Assembly (NCBI GenBank): GCA_018646675.1
Contig: JABGUH010000027.1
Coordinates: forward strand, 1 to 64,000
Reading direction: 5' to 3'
DNA: 64,000 nt
Source: Bdellovibrionales bacterium
Lineage (GTDB): Bacteria; Bdellovibrionota; Bacteriovoracia; Bacteriovoracales; Bacteriovoracaceae
Shown: piece after piece, positions 26,416 through 35,371 of the stretch
How the letters are laid out: every line of letters begins with the position of its first letter
Numbering within the stretch: the first letter of the stretch is position 1
Notes under the pieces: generated by a model
The model's input: only the letters and a program-made list of their open reading frames with translations
Databases searched by the model: none
Told to the model about the DNA's origin: nothing
Position numbers and translations under genes: made by a program

Positions 26416-28476
26416 TTATGACTTGACCGAATCTCCCTTAGCAAAAATTGACGCAACATAGTTAAGAGCGTCTGTCGCGCAGATTTCACAATAGCTATGA
26501 TTTTTTATCAGGCGTGATTTCACTACATCGATCTTCTCTTGAGTCTCTTTGTCAACCACCTTGGAGATGATAGTGGTAAGCTTAATTGAATCTTTTTGGT
26601 TCTCAAATAACTTCAACTCAAGCGCCCGATGTAAACGCTCATTCATCTTGTAGTCGAAGGTTTTACCTTCGATTGCGAGCGCTCCAATATAGTTCATGAT
26701 CTCGCGGCGGAAGTCATCTTTGCGTGATTCTGGAATGTCTATTTTCTCTTCAATTGAACGCATAAAACGCTCATCGGCATCTTCCAGACGATTAGAGTAC
26801 TTATTACGCATCTTCTCCTTCTGGGTGTATGCTTTAACGTTATCAATGTAGTTAGAGCAGAGAGTTTGGATTGCCGTTTCATCAACGCTGATTGCTTTTT
26901 GCACATCATTTTTGACGGTGTCTTCATACTCCTGGCGTGCAATTGATAACATCTCCTTATAGTAGTCCAGCACTTCCTGACTATTAATTAGGGCATGGTG
27001 TTTCATTCCCGCTTCTAGCTCGTTAAACACCATAAATGGGTTGAGACATCCTACGGCACCATGTTTGACCAGTGAGTTGGAGAGTTTGTCTTGAATGTAA
27101 CGTGGAGAGATCCCCTCCAGCCCTTCACGGATAGACTCTTTACGTAACTCCTTAACGTTGTCTTCATTATATCCGGGCAGTGTTTTACCATTGTAGAGTT
27201 TTAGTTTTTGCAGGCGAGTCAGATCAGATTTTTTAGGTTCCTCCAGTCGAGTTAATATCGCCCAGATAGATGCCATCTCAATGGTGTGAGGGGCAATATG
27301 GATATGGGGGATCTTCTCGGGGTTAAAATCTTTTTGATAGATCCTGACCTCATTATCCAACCTGGTTATATATGGTACATCAATCTTTACTGTTCTATCC
27401 CGTAGGGCCTCCATAAACTCATTGCTTTGTAGTTTACGATACTCTGGTTCATTGGTATGTCCCAGAATAACTTCATCAATATCTGTTTGGGCGAATTTTT
27501 TCGGTTTAATCGATTGCTCCTGCGATGCTCCGAGTAGGTCATACAAAAAAGCAACATCTAGCTTGAGCATTTCGATAAATTCAACCACCCCGCGATTGGC
27601 GATATTGAACTCACCGTCGAAGTTAAATGCTCGTGGATCAGAGTCAGATCCATAGAGAGCAATCTTGCGATAATTAATATCACCGGTCAGCTCTGTGGAG
27701 TCTTGATTTTTTTCATCCTTCGGTTGGAAGGTTCCAATGCCCACACGATCCTTCTCGGACAGAATTAACCTTCGCACTTTAATATGCTTAATTACCTGCA
27801 TCCAGTCACCACCGTGCTTCTTCATATATTCACTATAGATGTAACGGCAGGCAGGGCAAACTTCCCCTTTAATTTGGATTTTGAATTTATTTTTGCTTCC
27901 ACCTTTGTTCAACTCACTCAATATTTTGCTACGAACGGAAGGTGGAATTAGCTTTAGAGGTTCCTCATGCATCGGGCAATGGAAGGATGTTTGTCCTCCT
28001 AAAATATCTGTTTCAGTTGGATCTACCCAAGTATAGGTATAGAGAGCACCTTCGTCTGTTTTGGAGTAGTACTCCAGTCCCTTTTTAATTAGCCGTGAGA
28101 TAGATGATTTTGCTGAACCGACAGGCCCATGCAGCAAGAGGACTCGCTTCTCCGTGCCGTATCCCGCAGCAGCGGACTTAAAGAAATTGACAAGTTTCAT
28201 TAAGTGGACATCGATGCCAAAGACCGCATCTGCTCCAGAGTTAAACGGGTCATCAAAAAAGTGATAACGGGTGATATCCTTTTTATACTCGGTGTATTCA
28301 GTCGTTCCATAGGACAGAATCATGTCGTGAATTCGCTGAAAGGAGTTGCGGGAAACTTGTGGGTTAGTATTAATCAGCTCCATATAATCGTTGAAGTTTC
28401 CTTCCCAGTGCAGGTGATCAAAATCACCCATTTTATGGTTTTCGCTCATAAATTTTTCTAGATCAACTTTTCCCAT
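26416..28476 (-). CDS. prkA: PrkA AAA+/serine protein kinase family protein
   Basis: 686 residues from the ATG at 28476; a TTG directly before it is an alternative. An AAA-type domain holds the P-loop [13 protein letters not shown] near 117-129. A possible zinc knot (FHCPMHE ... VCPACRYIY) and the C-terminal PrkA domain follow. PrkA is described as a Ser/Thr kinase in Bacillus and E. coli (YeaG), while other work treats it as an AAA+ protease, so activity should be left open. It leads the prkA-DUF444-spoVR operon, induced by starvation and stress in other bacteria. Confidence 0.95.
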   Translation of the reverse strand: MGKVDLEKFMSENHKMGDFDHLHWEGNFNDYMELINTNPQVSRNSFQRIHDMILSYGTTEYTEYKKDITRYHFFDDPFNSGADAVFGIDVHLMKLVNFFKSAAAGYGTEKRVLLLHGPVGSAKSSISRLIKKGLEYYSKTDEGALYTYTWVDPTETDILGGQTSFHCPMHEEPLKLIPPSVRSKILSELNKGGSKNKFKIQIKGEVCPACRYIYSEYMKKHGGDWMQVIKHIKVRRLILSEKDRVGIGTFQPKDEKNQDSTELTGDINYRKIALYGSDSDPRAFNFDGEFNIANRGVVEFIEMLKLDVAFLYDLLGASQEQSIKPKKFAQTDIDEVILGHTNEPEYRKLQSNEFMEALRDRTVKIDVPYITRLDNEVRIYQKDFNPEKIPHIHIAPHTIEMASIWAILTRLEEPKKSDLTRLQKLKLYNGKTLPGYNEDNVKELRKESIREGLEGISPRYIQDKLSNSLVKHGAVGCLNPFMVFNELEAGMKHHALINSQEVLDYYKEMLSIARQEYEDTVKNDVQKAISVDETAIQTLCSNYIDNVKAYTQKEKMRNKYSNRLEDADERFMRSIEEKIDIPESRKDDFRREIMNYIGALAIEGKTFDYKMNERLHRALELKLFENQKDSIKLTTIISKVVDKETQEKIDVVKSRLIKNHSYCEICATDALNYVASIFAKGDSVKS

Positions 28477-28514
28477 CAAAATCTCCCGATTGCTTTGTTC
28501 AAACAGACCTGATT

Positions 28515-28542
28515 ATTATAGCTTTGCCCCTCTTGATATGAA
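28515..28542 (-). promoter_or_regulatory. Putative promoter of the prkA operon
   Basis: On the minus strand TTCATA and TATAAT (a perfect -10, plus coordinates 28515-28520) are 16 bases apart, 39 bases before the prkA ATG. The -35 matches only four of six. No sigma-54 GG/GC pair was seen here. Confidence 0.4.
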
Positions 28543-28801
28543 CAGTGGATTTTTTTACCTCGCCCTTTTAGCCGAGAGCAATAGATCTAAATAGTAAGAG
28601 ATATCTTTTCTAAATCAGAATAGTATATTGTGCTACGGGTAGAAGGTTCTACCGCGCTCTAAATGAAGGAGCAGATCCGTGGCATAGATTTACTTGACCC
28701 ACCCTAAAATGGGCGGAGATTGCGCAAATCTGCGCTTCAGAGAATGGGTGACAGAGAGGGGATTTGGTGAGACTATGGGCGCTTAATTATAGGGAGTGAT
28801 A
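28543..28801. other. Divergent intergenic region with inverted repeats
   Basis: The 325-base gap between prkA and the PP2C gene contains no credible ORF. It holds the perfect inverted repeat GGTAGAA-GG-TTCTACC (28638-28653), CCCA...TGGG (28700-28713 area) and GCGCA-AATC-TGCGC (28722-28735). These could be operators or a folded leader of the PP2C mRNA. I could not match any known riboswitch. Confidence 0.35.
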
Positions 28802-29551
28802 ATGCAGTTTGTTTCTGCCGGTTTAACTGACATTGGTCGTAAAAGAAAAACCAACCAAGATGCTATCTATGTAGGTGAAAAGGAAGGATTTTTTCTTGTC
28901 GCTGACGGTATGGGGGGACATCAAGGTGGTGACATCGCGTCAAAGATGGCCGTGGATAGTATTCCTGCGGTGTTGACTCAAAATAGGGATGTTACTGCGG
29001 AAGAGAGTTTACGCAAAGCAATTCAGTACACTAATGGTTTAATTCATCGCCGCGGTGAGGAAGATTCCCAGCTTAAGGGGATGGGGACTACAGTTGTCTC
29101 CCTTTACTTTCAGTCTGACAGTTTGCTGATTGGGAATGTTGGAGATTCACGTGCATATCTAGTTAATCAGAGTGAGATATACCAACTAACCAAGGATCAT
29201 ACTCTCATCCAGGAGAAGTTAAACCTAGGAATTTATGATCGGGAGAAGGCGGCCAAAGATCCTCATAGTAATGTCCTCGTCAGGACAGTAGGGTTCTCTG
29301 ATGAGGTTGAAGTTGACTTATATGGTTATCAACCGGAAGTGGGAGATCTCTTATTGATATGTTCAGATGGGCTATACGGCAAGGTTAGTGACCACGATAT
29401 TTTGCAGATCATCAATAATGCAATGCCAGAACAGCGACAGCACACTGCGCAGTCTCTAGCTGGTCTCACGGAAAATTTAATTGAGCGTGCTAATTTAAAC
29501 GGTGGTAACGATAATATCTCAGTTATTACCGTTGTGGTTACACAGGTATAA
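28802..29551 (+). CDS. PP2C-family Ser/Thr protein phosphatase
   Basis: About 249 residues from the ATG at 28802 (GGGAG upstream). It has the PP2C/PrpC/Stp motifs: GRKRKTNQDA, FLVADGMGGHQGGDIAS, MGTTVV, GNVGDSRAYLV, LLICSDGLYG and GGNDNISVITV. The Asp residues in these motifs bind the catalytic Mn/Mg pair. It removes phosphate from Ser/Thr residues, opposing Hanks-type kinases. No Hanks kinase is in the window. The LytM membrane protein follows after 12 bases. Confidence 0.93.
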   Translation: MQFVSAGLTDIGRKRKTNQDAIYVGEKEGFFLVADGMGGHQGGDIASKMAVDSIPAVLTQNRDVTAEESLRKAIQYTNGLIHRRGEEDSQLKGMGTTVVSLYFQSDSLLIGNVGDSRAYLVNQSEIYQLTKDHTLIQEKLNLGIYDREKAAKDPHSNVLVRTVGFSDEVEVDLYGYQPEVGDLLLICSDGLYGKVSDHDILQIINNAMPEQRQHTAQSLAGLTENLIERANLNGGNDNISVITVVVTQV

Positions 29552-29563
29552 GGGGGCAGACGG

Positions 29564-30715
29564 TTGGATCGTTTTTTTACCGTCATGATTATACCTGAGC
29601 GAAGTAAGGGAGTAAAAAGCTTCCGGGTGCCTCGCTTACTATTTCGTGCACTCTCCTTCTTTGTTGCAATCTCTATTTTGTTATTGGCAATACTTAGTTA
29701 TGACTATCGTAAAATCTTACATCAGGTTTACGAAAATAAGCATCTGACGATTGAGAATCGACAGATGAAGGAGCAGATCCAACTCTTTCAGATGAAGATT
29801 AACTCCCTGACAGATGATATCGAGCGGATTCATACCTTTGAGAGGAAGTTAAGAATAATTACTGGACTAAAAAACCACGATATGAGTGCTCCCCTATACC
29901 GTAACTCGGATAGTGAAAATAGTTCAGAGAAGTTGGACAAGAGTCGCCTAAAAGAGAGAGGGAGTGGCAACAAAAAACTCTCTCCCGACCAATCCTCAAA
30001 TGACTCTAAAAATACGAGAACAAAGGGGATTCAAGATGATCTATTTGCCGATTTGAGGCTAAAGGTGGATAGTCCTCAGCAAAATGACGAGTATGGTCAG
30101 TTGAAAGAGCTTTATGAACAGAAAATTGCCACTGCATTTGGTTTGCAAAGTGGGTATGTATATACCAAGGGGTGGTCGGAGTTGGTTCAGCAGAGTTTTT
30201 TACAGGCATCCAGCTATGCTAGTTTTGATTTTAAGTATAGCACCTTAAAAAGTGCAGTAAAAACCTTGGAACTGGATATCCACCAATTAGATCAGTATTT
30301 ACTGGATCGTGACTCTTTTTTAAAATCGACACCAACTCTGCTGCCAACACGCGGTTGGATAACCAGCTATTATGGACCTCGTAAGAGTCCCTACTCTGGT
30401 CGAGTAAAAATGCATGAAGGAATTGATATTGGTGCCCGGCGGGGAGGACATGTGATTGCCCCGGCCGATGGATTGATAATACAGGCAGAGAAGAGACCGG
30501 GTTTTGGTCGGTTTGTGCAAATAGACCATGGGTATGGAGTTGAGACTATTTTTGCTCATAATACTGCACTAAAGGTTAAAATGGGGGATCGGGTTAAACG
30601 GGGAATGGTTATTGCTACTGTCGGTAGCACTGGTTACTCCACCGGACCTCATGTTCACTATGAAGTAAGGGTTAATGATATTCCAGTAGACCCTCTCTAC
30701 TTTATTTTGGATTAG
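29564..30715 (+). CDS. Membrane-anchored LytM (M23) peptidase with coiled coil
   Basis: 383 residues. A transmembrane segment (~27-46, ALSFFVAISILLLAILSY) is followed by a coiled coil (~50-100, rich in Glu, Gln, Lys), a polar linker and a C-terminal M23 domain. Its zinc ligands are complete: HEGIDIGA for the HxxxD motif and PHVHYEV for the HxH motif, so it should be an active endopeptidase on peptidoglycan cross-links, not only an activator. The TTG start follows GGGGGCAG. It sits between the PP2C phosphatase and secA. Confidence 0.9.
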   Translation: MDRFFTVMIIPERSKGVKSFRVPRLLFRALSFFVAISILLLAILSYDYRKILHQVYENKHLTIENRQMKEQIQLFQMKINSLTDDIERIHTFERKLRIITGLKNHDMSAPLYRNSDSENSSEKLDKSRLKERGSGNKKLSPDQSSNDSKNTRTKGIQDDLFADLRLKVDSPQQNDEYGQLKELYEQKIATAFGLQSGYVYTKGWSELVQQSFLQASSYASFDFKYSTLKSAVKTLELDIHQLDQYLLDRDSFLKSTPTLLPTRGWITSYYGPRKSPYSGRVKMHEGIDIGARRGGHVIAPADGLIIQAEKRPGFGRFVQIDHGYGVETIFAHNTALKVKMGDRVKRGMVIATVGSTGYSTGPHVHYEVRVNDIPVDPLYFILD

Positions 30716-30726
30716 AAACTAACTTC

Positions 30727-30745
30727 GGGGGATGATATATCCCCC
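30727..30745 (+). promoter_or_regulatory. GC-capped hairpin before secA
   Basis: GGGGGAT-GATAT-ATCCCCC forms a 7-bp stem 25 bases before the secA start. There is no U-run, so it may be an mRNA stabiliser or a leader structure. Confidence 0.35.
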
Positions 30746-30769
30746 ACGCATCAGGGGAGATGGATAGAG

Positions 30770-33322
30770 ATGTTGAATCCATTTAAGCAGATTTTTGGCA
30801 CTAAAAATGACCGTGATCTCAAGGCGATAAATCCAATTCTAAAAACGGTTAATGGAATGGAAGAGTCGATGCAGAAGATGTCTGACGATGAATTGAAAGC
30901 TCAGACCGCTAAATTTAAAGAGCTATTTAAAAAAGGGGTAGCTCTGACCGATCTTTTGCCAGAGGCTTTTGCCACAGTTCGAGAGGCTTCTCATCGTGTT
31001 CTTGGTTTGCGTCCTTTTGATGTACAAATTGTCGGTGGGGTTGTCCTTTTTGAGGGCCGAATATCAGAGATGAAGACTGGTGAAGGTAAAACGCTTTGTG
31101 CCACCTTGCCACTCTACCTTTATGGATTAACCGGGCTAGGTGCACACCTGGTAACAGTAAATGATTATCTCGCTTCACGAGATGCTCGTGAGATGGGAGA
31201 ACTCTTTAGTTGGCTGGGTTTGACGGTAGGCTGTATTGTTAATGATATGGCAGATGAGGATCGTCATTTGGCTTACCGTTCGGATATCACCTATGGAACG
31301 AACAATGAATTTGCCTTTGATTATCTACGCGATAATATGAAATTTGATCTGGAGGATTATGTTCAACGCAAGCATAACTTCTGTATCGTTGATGAGGTAG
31401 ACTCAATTTTAATTGATGAAGCACGGACACCTCTTTTAATCTCCGGACCAAGTGAGGGGAGTTCAGGACTTTATAAAACTGCTAACGGAGTTATTCCCAA
31501 ACTGGAAAAAGAGAAGGATTACACTGTGGATGAAAAGTCCCGCGCCGCAATTTTTACGGATCAGGGAATTAATCGTGTTCAGGATATTATGAAGATTGAG
31601 AATCTTTTTCATATTCAACACTCTGAAGTTTTGCACCATCTAAATCAAGCACTAAAGGCACACTCTCTTTTTAAGCGCGACATTGATTATGTGGTGAAAA
31701 ATGACAAGGTAATAATTGTAGATGAATTTACCGGCCGTTTGAAAGAGGGGTCACGCTGGTCAGATGGATTACATCAAGCAGTAGAAGCGAAGGAGAAGGT
31801 TGAGGTAAAATCAGAAAATCAAACGCTGGCATCAATAACCTTTCAGAACTATTTCAAGCTATATGAAAAACTGGCGGGAATGACTGGTACTGCCGATACT
31901 GAAGCGGAAGAGTTTAGAAAAATATATAAATTAGATGTTGTGGTTGTTCCGACGAATCTCCCAATGATTCGAGATGATCAGCCGGATGTTATTTATAAAA
32001 ACAAGAGAGCAAAATATAAAGCGGTCTCCAACCTGATAAAGGATCTGTACCAGAAGGGCCAACCAGTATTAGTTGGTACGATATCTATTGATAGTTCAGA
32101 AATCATCTCTAAACATCTTAAAAAAATGAATGTGCCGCATGAGGTTTTGAATGCCAAACAGCACGAACGAGAGGCGCAGATTATTGCCAATGCCGGAAAT
32201 GAGAAGGCGGTGACGATTGCCACTAACATGGCAGGTCGAGGAACGGATATTAAGTTAACGGCGAAGACCAAAGAGCTGGGAGGACTTTTTATTCTTGGGA
32301 CAGAGAGGCATGAAGCGCGTCGAATTGATAATCAGCTACGTGGTCGTTCTGGGCGTCAGGGAGATATGGGTAGCTCTAAATTTTTCCTCTCCCTCGAAGA
32401 TGATTTGATGCGAATCTTTGGATCGGGTCGGATTGGCAAAGTTATGGCAACTTTGGGTATGGAAGAAGATGAACCTATTGAGCATAAGATGATTACCAAC
32501 GCAATTGCCAGTGCCCAGAAAAAAGTTGAAGGTCATAACTTTGAGATCAGAAAGCATCTCTTAGAGTATGACAATGTGATGAATGAGCAACGACGGATGA
32601 TCTACCGATTGCGTCGAGATATTTTAGGTGATAATGGCAACTTGGAGCTACTATTTGAGATGGTGGAGGATGTTGTTGTCTTTATTGCTGAGGAGTACCG
32701 TCCCACTCGTAAGGTACCGCTTGATTCATGGCCATGGGAACAGTTAGGCAAAAGCTTTCAAACTCTATTTAATACTCAACGAGAGATTGGCGTAAAGGAG
32801 TGCTCTGATAACTTTTCGGGAGATATTGAGGGGTACTTTGCGGCAGTGGCCAAAGAGCTATTAGAAGAGAAGTTTGCGCAATATGATCCGGAGCAGGTCA
32901 AGATGGCGGTGCGAGAGATCTTGCTGTCAATTTTTGATCAATATTGGAAAGATCATCTGTTGGCAATGGACCACTTGAAGGAGGGGATCAATCTTCGAGC
33001 CTACGCTCAAAAAGATCCTCTAAATGAATATAAGCGTGAGTCGTTTAACCTCTTTGAGCAGCTGCGGGTTGAAGTGAAGAGAGCCGTGGTCGAGAATATC
33101 TACAAGGTTCATCTTTATAGTCCCGAGGAGATAGAGGAGCTGAAACGTAGACAGCAGGCACTATTAGAGGCTCAACTGAGTGCACACCGCAATGCTCAAG
33201 AGGCGGACGGTAGCGACAAGGGAAGGGGAGCACCGGTGAAACGTGCACAGAATAAAGTTGGACGTAATGAGGTTTGTCCTTGTGGATCGGGTAAAAAATT
33301 TAAGCATTGCCATGGAGCTTAA
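30770..33322 (+). CDS. secA: Protein translocase ATPase SecA
   Basis: 850 residues, full length. Walker A is MKTGEGKT (101-108). The DEVDSILIDEARTPL box, LAGMTGTADTEAEEF and TNMAGRGTDIKL mark the two nucleotide-binding folds. The scaffold region contains LEYDNVMNEQRRMIY. The C-terminal SEC-C zinc motif (CPCGSGKKFKHCHG) is intact, so SecB or ribosome binding should be possible. It drives preprotein export through SecYEG. AGGGGAGATGG precedes the ATG. The acidic protein gene follows 24 bases later. Confidence 0.97.
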   Translation: MLNPFKQIFGTKNDRDLKAINPILKTVNGMEESMQKMSDDELKAQTAKFKELFKKGVALTDLLPEAFATVREASHRVLGLRPFDVQIVGGVVLFEGRISEMKTGEGKTLCATLPLYLYGLTGLGAHLVTVNDYLASRDAREMGELFSWLGLTVGCIVNDMADEDRHLAYRSDITYGTNNEFAFDYLRDNMKFDLEDYVQRKHNFCIVDEVDSILIDEARTPLLISGPSEGSSGLYKTANGVIPKLEKEKDYTVDEKSRAAIFTDQGINRVQDIMKIENLFHIQHSEVLHHLNQALKAHSLFKRDIDYVVKNDKVIIVDEFTGRLKEGSRWSDGLHQAVEAKEKVEVKSENQTLASITFQNYFKLYEKLAGMTGTADTEAEEFRKIYKLDVVVVPTNLPMIRDDQPDVIYKNKRAKYKAVSNLIKDLYQKGQPVLVGTISIDSSEIISKHLKKMNVPHEVLNAKQHEREAQIIANAGNEKAVTIATNMAGRGTDIKLTAKTKELGGLFILGTERHEARRIDNQLRGRSGRQGDMGSSKFFLSLEDDLMRIFGSGRIGKVMATLGMEEDEPIEHKMITNAIASAQKKVEGHNFEIRKHLLEYDNVMNEQRRMIYRLRRDILGDNGNLELLFEMVEDVVVFIAEEYRPTRKVPLDSWPWEQLGKSFQTLFNTQREIGVKECSDNFSGDIEGYFAAVAKELLEEKFAQYDPEQVKMAVREILLSIFDQYWKDHLLAMDHLKEGINLRAYAQKDPLNEYKRESFNLFEQLRVEVKRAVVENIYKVHLYSPEEIEELKRRQQALLEAQLSAHRNAQEADGSDKGRGAPVKRAQNKVGRNEVCPCGSGKKFKHCHGA

Positions 33323-33346
33323 TCTTTTGGGTTAAAAGGAGAGTCA

Positions 33347-34261
33347 ATGGGCGACAAAGATGATTTTACCCGTATAGAGAATATTTCTGATTTTTTACAT
33401 GACGAGAGCTCAGAGACGGATGGTCTATTGACCGCGGATCAGCCAAATAGCGAGGAGCAAACTCCAGTAGCAGCTGAAGATGTTGGAAGTTTTGATGACG
33501 GAGATGATAACTCCTTTGACACTTTTGGCACTGAAGAACCTCTAGAGGATAATTTTGGTTCAACGGATGGCGAGGAGACAGAAAATTTCTTTGGGGATGA
33601 TTCTGCTGACCTGGCAGTAGAGGAAAAAGAGGGCGCTGGAGAAGCGACAGAGTATGATAGCTGGGGAGGTGATGATACTCCTGGCCTAGATGATGATAAC
33701 CTTGCCCCTTTAGATGAGAGTGAATTGGACTCTGATAACCAGATCGCAGCGCCGGTGGTTCCAGAGGAGACAGATCTTCCAGCAGAAGAAGATCTTGCTT
33801 CGTCACCGATTGGTGGTAGTGAGGTTGAGCCTGCACCCGCCTGGAGTGGTAAATCACCAGAACAGCTAGATGATGTTAAACAGTTTGGTCAAAGTATCAA
33901 AATAGGTTCACAGGAGCAGGCAGGTAATCCTCCGTTCAGTATTGTATTACGGAATATTAAGTATAAAGAAGACCGTGATATAATTTATTCGATGCTGGTG
34001 GAATATGGTTTGGTATCACCAAAAAGTGACAAAGATATTCAGCTTGGCTTAGACAATGGAGCACTTTTGATTTCACATATTAGTGAATATCTAGCGGTCT
34101 TTTTGGCCCATAAATTTCGGCAGTTTGATATGGAGATCTATGTTGGCCAGAGTGAAGAGTTGCATCCCTCCAAGGTCTATCGTGATGATGGTGGCAAGGG
34201 ATTGGTAGATAAGAGTAATATAGAGCAAAATCGTAAAGATGCTCATCAGTCTAAAACTTAA
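33347..34261 (+). CDS. Acidic protein downstream of secA, unknown function
   Basis: 304 residues. The first ~185 are low-complexity and rich in Asp, Glu and Ser, likely disordered. The last ~100 form a folded domain (PFSIVLRNIKYKEDRDIIYS ... GLDNGALLISHISEYLAVFL ... FRQFDMEIYVGQ). It has no signal peptide and is probably cytoplasmic. AAAGGAGAG fixes the start, and the 24-base gap to secA suggests cotranscription, so it may help secretion, but no family is recognised. Confidence 0.65.
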   Translation: MGDKDDFTRIENISDFLHDESSETDGLLTADQPNSEEQTPVAAEDVGSFDDGDDNSFDTFGTEEPLEDNFGSTDGEETENFFGDDSADLAVEEKEGAGEATEYDSWGGDDTPGLDDDNLAPLDESELDSDNQIAAPVVPEETDLPAEEDLASSPIGGSEVEPAPAWSGKSPEQLDDVKQFGQSIKIGSQEQAGNPPFSIVLRNIKYKEDRDIIYSMLVEYGLVSPKSDKDIQLGLDNGALLISHISEYLAVFLAHKFRQFDMEIYVGQSEELHPSKVYRDDGGKGLVDKSNIEQNRKDAHQSKT

Positions 34262-34264
34262 TAA

Positions 34265-35356
34265 TTAGAAACGATAGACAACACCTAGGCGGATTCTTGG
34301 CCCATAACTCCCTCTAATGCTCTGACTACCATCATTCATGTTGAAAGCCTCAGAGCGGGAGAATAACTCCAACTCAAATTTAATCCCAACATTGTATCGT
34401 GAGTAGTATTTGCCCCCGACCCCAAGAGAGAAGTAGTTGCCACTTCCTTGGTAGGTGGTGGAAGAGGAGAGAGAGGATGTACTATAAGTATCACTATAGG
34501 AGCCAAGTCCCACGCCAAATTTTATAAATCCAATCGGCCTCTCTTTGGCAAAAATATGATTATAAAAATGCCAGCTTCCACCGATGCCAAACTCTGTTGC
34601 TGCCTGCTCTACCATCGAGCCTGTTAAGGATAGCTGTTGTCCCGAAAGCCTAGAGAACTCTATAAAAATTGAGCTATTTTTATACCAACTGGTCTGAGAG
34701 CTAAAGTATCGCTCCACTCCAGCTGAGAGGTCTATCTGTTGAAGTGCCCCAATGCTGCTGACCGAATTGTTTGTTACCTCTGAACTTAGGTGGCTAAAAT
34801 AGAGCATGCCGTAAAGGGACCAAATCTGATTAGAGTAAAAATTTGATCTTGCCAGGGTAATCTCGCTATTCACTGCGTTGTTACTGCTTGGCTGCCCCCC
34901 TCCGACCTCCGCAAGTTGACCTTGCTCTTGTTGATTAAGCTCTTCTGGTAGATCATTCGCTCCTTCGGCGATAATAACATCTTTGGGTAGCATGGTGTTA
35001 TCATTTAACATTTTAGTCGCATCATCGGTTACTTTTGCAGGATTAGTGATGACTAGGTTCATCACTTCGCCCACCACCAACTTATGGGGTACCACTTTGC
35101 GGTAAACAGACCAAATTGAGCGTGAGGGGGAGGCTTTAACTGCAACCGCTCGGGCGATAACACCGGTGGTTAGAAAAAATTTAGCATGGTCTCCCACCAT
35201 AACTCCATCCTCTAGACCTCGATTAAGCAGGATTGTGCGTTTGCTATCGGATATTTTTAACAGACGAATTGTCAGTTTCTCATCTATCTGTAGAGCGTGG
35301 CCGGTTAGCCAGAGAAATACTGTTATTGTTGAGATGACAAATGTTGTCCGAGTCAT
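34265..35356 (-). CDS. Outer-membrane beta-barrel-like protein with FlgT-C-like N-terminal domain
   Basis: 363 residues with a signal peptide (~1-21). Residues ~25-105 have a beta pattern (ILLNRGLEDGVMVGDHAKFF) close to the same region of the next gene and to the SH3-like end domain of FlgT. After a Gln/Glu-rich linker, the last ~200 residues alternate as membrane strands with Tyr/Ser/Gly and end in RLGVVYRF, the terminal Phe typical of barrels. No porin or transport motif is clear. The role is unknown, probably surface-exposed. Confidence 0.55.
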   Translation of the reverse strand: MTRTTFVISTITVFLWLTGHALQIDEKLTIRLLKISDSKRTILLNRGLEDGVMVGDHAKFFLTTGVIARAVAVKASPSRSIWSVYRKVVPHKLVVGEVMNLVITNPAKVTDDATKMLNDNTMLPKDVIIAEGANDLPEELNQQEQGQLAEVGGGQPSSNNAVNSEITLARSNFYSNQIWSLYGMLYFSHLSSEVTNNSVSSIGALQQIDLSAGVERYFSSQTSWYKNSSIFIEFSRLSGQQLSLTGSMVEQAATEFGIGGSWHFYNHIFAKERPIGFIKFGVGLGSYSDTYSTSSLSSSTTYQGSGNYFSLGVGGKYYSRYNVGIKFELELFSRSEAFNMNDGSQSIRGSYGPRIRLGVVYRF

Positions 35357-35371
35357 ATTACTACCTTCCTG

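Noticed and set aside
28640..28720. Sigma-54 promoter before the PP2C gene (TGGCATAGATTTACTTG)
   Set aside because: The GG and GC elements are not at the required ten-base spacing.
28480..28801. Riboswitch search in the prkA-PP2C gap
   Set aside because: No c-di-GMP, cobalamin, SAM or TPP core sequence could be found by eye.
33366..33857. 163-aa minus-strand ORF
   Set aside because: Lies fully inside the acidic protein gene and its His/Leu/Ser-rich sequence is the complement of Asp/Glu codons.
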